Positions 6,179-7,148 of a stretch of 7,148 nucleotides of DNA are shown one piece after another; position 1 is the first letter of the stretch; every line of letters begins with the position of its first letter. The translations under genes and the position numbers were made by a program. The stretch lies in NCBI GenBank assembly GCA_030691835.1, contig JAUYDO010000031.1:1-7148 (forward strand), written 5' to 3'. Below the pieces are notes generated by a model. That model saw only the letters and a list, made by a program, of their open reading frames with translations, did no database searches and had not been told where the DNA came from. Source of the DNA: Dehalococcoidia bacterium (lineage in GTDB: Bacteria; Chloroflexota; Dehalococcoidia; Dehalococcoidales; UBA3254).

Positions 6179-6198
6179 GCAGTTTTGCATAACCGGAG

Positions 6199-7148
6199 CT
6201 ACCTCTTTAATTTAAGATAGGTCGTATCACGGCCGAAAATAAGAGATAGTCCCCAGTCCATCAGTATCCTGACCCGGTTATACGTCCCGGTTACAAGCAT
6301 TGAATAGCCGGCTAGCCAGATAAGGCGCGCCGGAAAGCCGTATATACGAAAGTTATAGAACCGGAACACGGCTTTGGAAGCGCCCAGAGACACCATTTCT
6401 GCATTATTCGAATAGATATAGGGCGCTTTGTCCCAGCCCCGGAGCTCGGCGAGAATATTGTGCGAGACCACTTTAGCCTGGCGCACCGTGGTGTGCGCTC
6501 TCGGTGGTATCGGCTGTCCCGTTCCGGGGTCTTTGAAGTGAGCGCAGTCTCCCAGGGCATACACGCCGCTTGTCCCGGTGACCTCGAGATACTGATTCAC
6601 CAGTATGCGCCCGATACTATCTTTTTCGACATCAAGCTCAGCGATTCGCGGGTTGGCGACTATACCTGCCACCCAGAGGAGGGTGCTGGTGTGCATTTGC
6701 TGTTCGTGGTTGATTTCTATGCAGTGGTTCCGGACGCTGGTTATTCGTGAATTCAGTCTTACATCGATGTCCATGCGCTGGAGCTGTCGCATGGCATACC
6801 CGCCGAGTTTTGGCGGCATTCCGGCGAGAATCTTCGGCTCCGCTTCCACCAGGACTATTTTGATGTTGCGCGGGTCTATCATTGTGTAGAATCTGGTGAG
6901 GTGACGGTATATGAAGTCCCTCAGCTCGGTCACCACCTGGACACCGGTGTAACCTGCACCGCAGACCACAAAGGTGAGCAGTTGCCTCTGCCGCTCCGTA
7001 TCCGGCTCCACGGCGGCTTGCTCGAAGACTCCGATAATGTGGTTCCTGATAAGCATGGAGTCACGGAGGGTCTTCAGGGTAAATACGTTTTCCCCGTCAG
7101 ATTCGAGTCCCGATTTGTCGGTTACGCTGCCCAGAGCCAGCACCAGGT
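6199..7148 (-). CDS. NDH-2-type FAD-dependent NADH dehydrogenase, 5' end cut by window edge
   Basis: The frame is open to the right edge. The GTG at 7143 is internal, because the upstream codons continue the family motif (LVLALGS). About 315 residues of a usual 400-430 are seen; the N-terminal FAD-binding glycine motif lies outside. Numbering from the GTG, a second Rossmann motif, GAGYTG (62-67), binds NAD(P)H, with an acidic E100 at the end of a following strand. GVYALGDCAH (193-202) is the second FAD contact. PPRAHTTVRQAK (213-224) occupies the place of the quinone-site AQxxxxQ motif, with His instead of the usual Gln. The C-terminal 40 residues (about 275-314) hold a hydrophobic/amphipathic segment with NRVRILMDW, the usual membrane-association region. 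The family transfers electrons from NADH to quinone at the inner face of the membrane without pumping protons. The stop is 173 bases before the molybdopterin start, so cotranscription is possible but unproven. Confidence 0.93.
   Translation of the reverse strand, partial: LVLALGSVTDKSGLESDGENVFTLKTLRDSMLIRNHIIGVFEQAAVEPDTERQRQLLTFVVCGAGYTGVQVVTELRDFIYRHLTRFYTMIDPRNIKIVLVEAEPKILAGMPPKLGGYAMRQLQRMDIDVRLNSRITSVRNHCIEINHEQQMHTSTLLWVAGIVANPRIAELDVEKDSIGRILVNQYLEVTGTSGVYALGDCAHFKDPGTGQPIPPRAHTTVRQAKVVSHNILAELRGWDKAPYIYSNNAEMVSLGASKAVFRFYNFRIYGFPARLIWLAGYSMLVTGTYNRVRILMDWGLSLIFGRDTTYLKLKR

Noticed and set aside
7141..7143. GTG at 7143 as the start of the dehydrogenase
   Set aside because: The frame continues upstream to the window edge with family-typical residues, and the N-terminal FAD motif would be missing, so the gene is truncated by the window.

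Overview
This 7.1-kb window is a bacterial chromosomal segment of moderately high GC (judged by eye, not counted). All six recognisable protein genes are on the minus strand. In order of transcription (right to left) they are: the C-terminal two thirds of an NDH-2-type FAD/NAD(P)H dehydrogenase (cut by the right edge); a molybdopterin (Mo-bisPGD) oxidoreductase with an N-terminal [4Fe-4S] motif; a membrane-anchored trypsin-like protease of the HtrA/DegP type without a PDZ domain; a MoxR-family AAA+ ATPase; a DUF58 protein; and a BatA-like von Willebrand factor A (VWA) membrane protein (cut by the left edge). The large open frames on the plus strand are antisense shadows of these genes.

The window has two functional halves. 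The right half (about 3974-7148) holds two redox genes separated by about 170 bases. The left half (1-3772) is a tight block, protease-moxR-DUF58-VWA, with gaps of 30 bases, a 26-base overlap, and 12 bases. This spacing indicates one operon. MoxR-DUF58-VWA is a widespread module in which the AAA+ ATPase is thought to act as a chaperone or remodeller for VWA proteins. Its exact substrate is usually unknown, and 'aerotolerance' (Bat) is the historical name. A membrane-tethered protease as first gene suggests a role in envelope protein quality control or maturation; this is inference.

The two non-coding gaps hold the least ordinary sequence. The 201-base gap before the protease has a plausible sigma70-type promoter, three copies of TCAATATT spaced 17 and 34 bases apart, and a 43-base element with an 8-bp hairpin. 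A second, diverged copy of that element (35 of 43 positions identical), attached to a G/C-tract inverted repeat, lies in the gap upstream of the molybdopterin gene. The two copies therefore flank that gene as direct repeats. The upstream copy also creates a spurious N-terminal extension of the molybdopterin protein if the longest open frame is taken.

Taxonomy cannot be fixed from the window. The combination of an NDH-2-like protein with a PPRAH-type motif, a PDZ-less HtrA protease and a MoxR block is compatible with Chloroflexota (Dehalococcoidia-like), but this is a low-confidence impression. I saw no rRNA, tRNA, CRISPR array, transposase or phage gene. I do not see a clearly undescribed system; the best leads are the flanking repeats, the spaced operator-like repeats, and the protease-MoxR-DUF58-VWA grouping.
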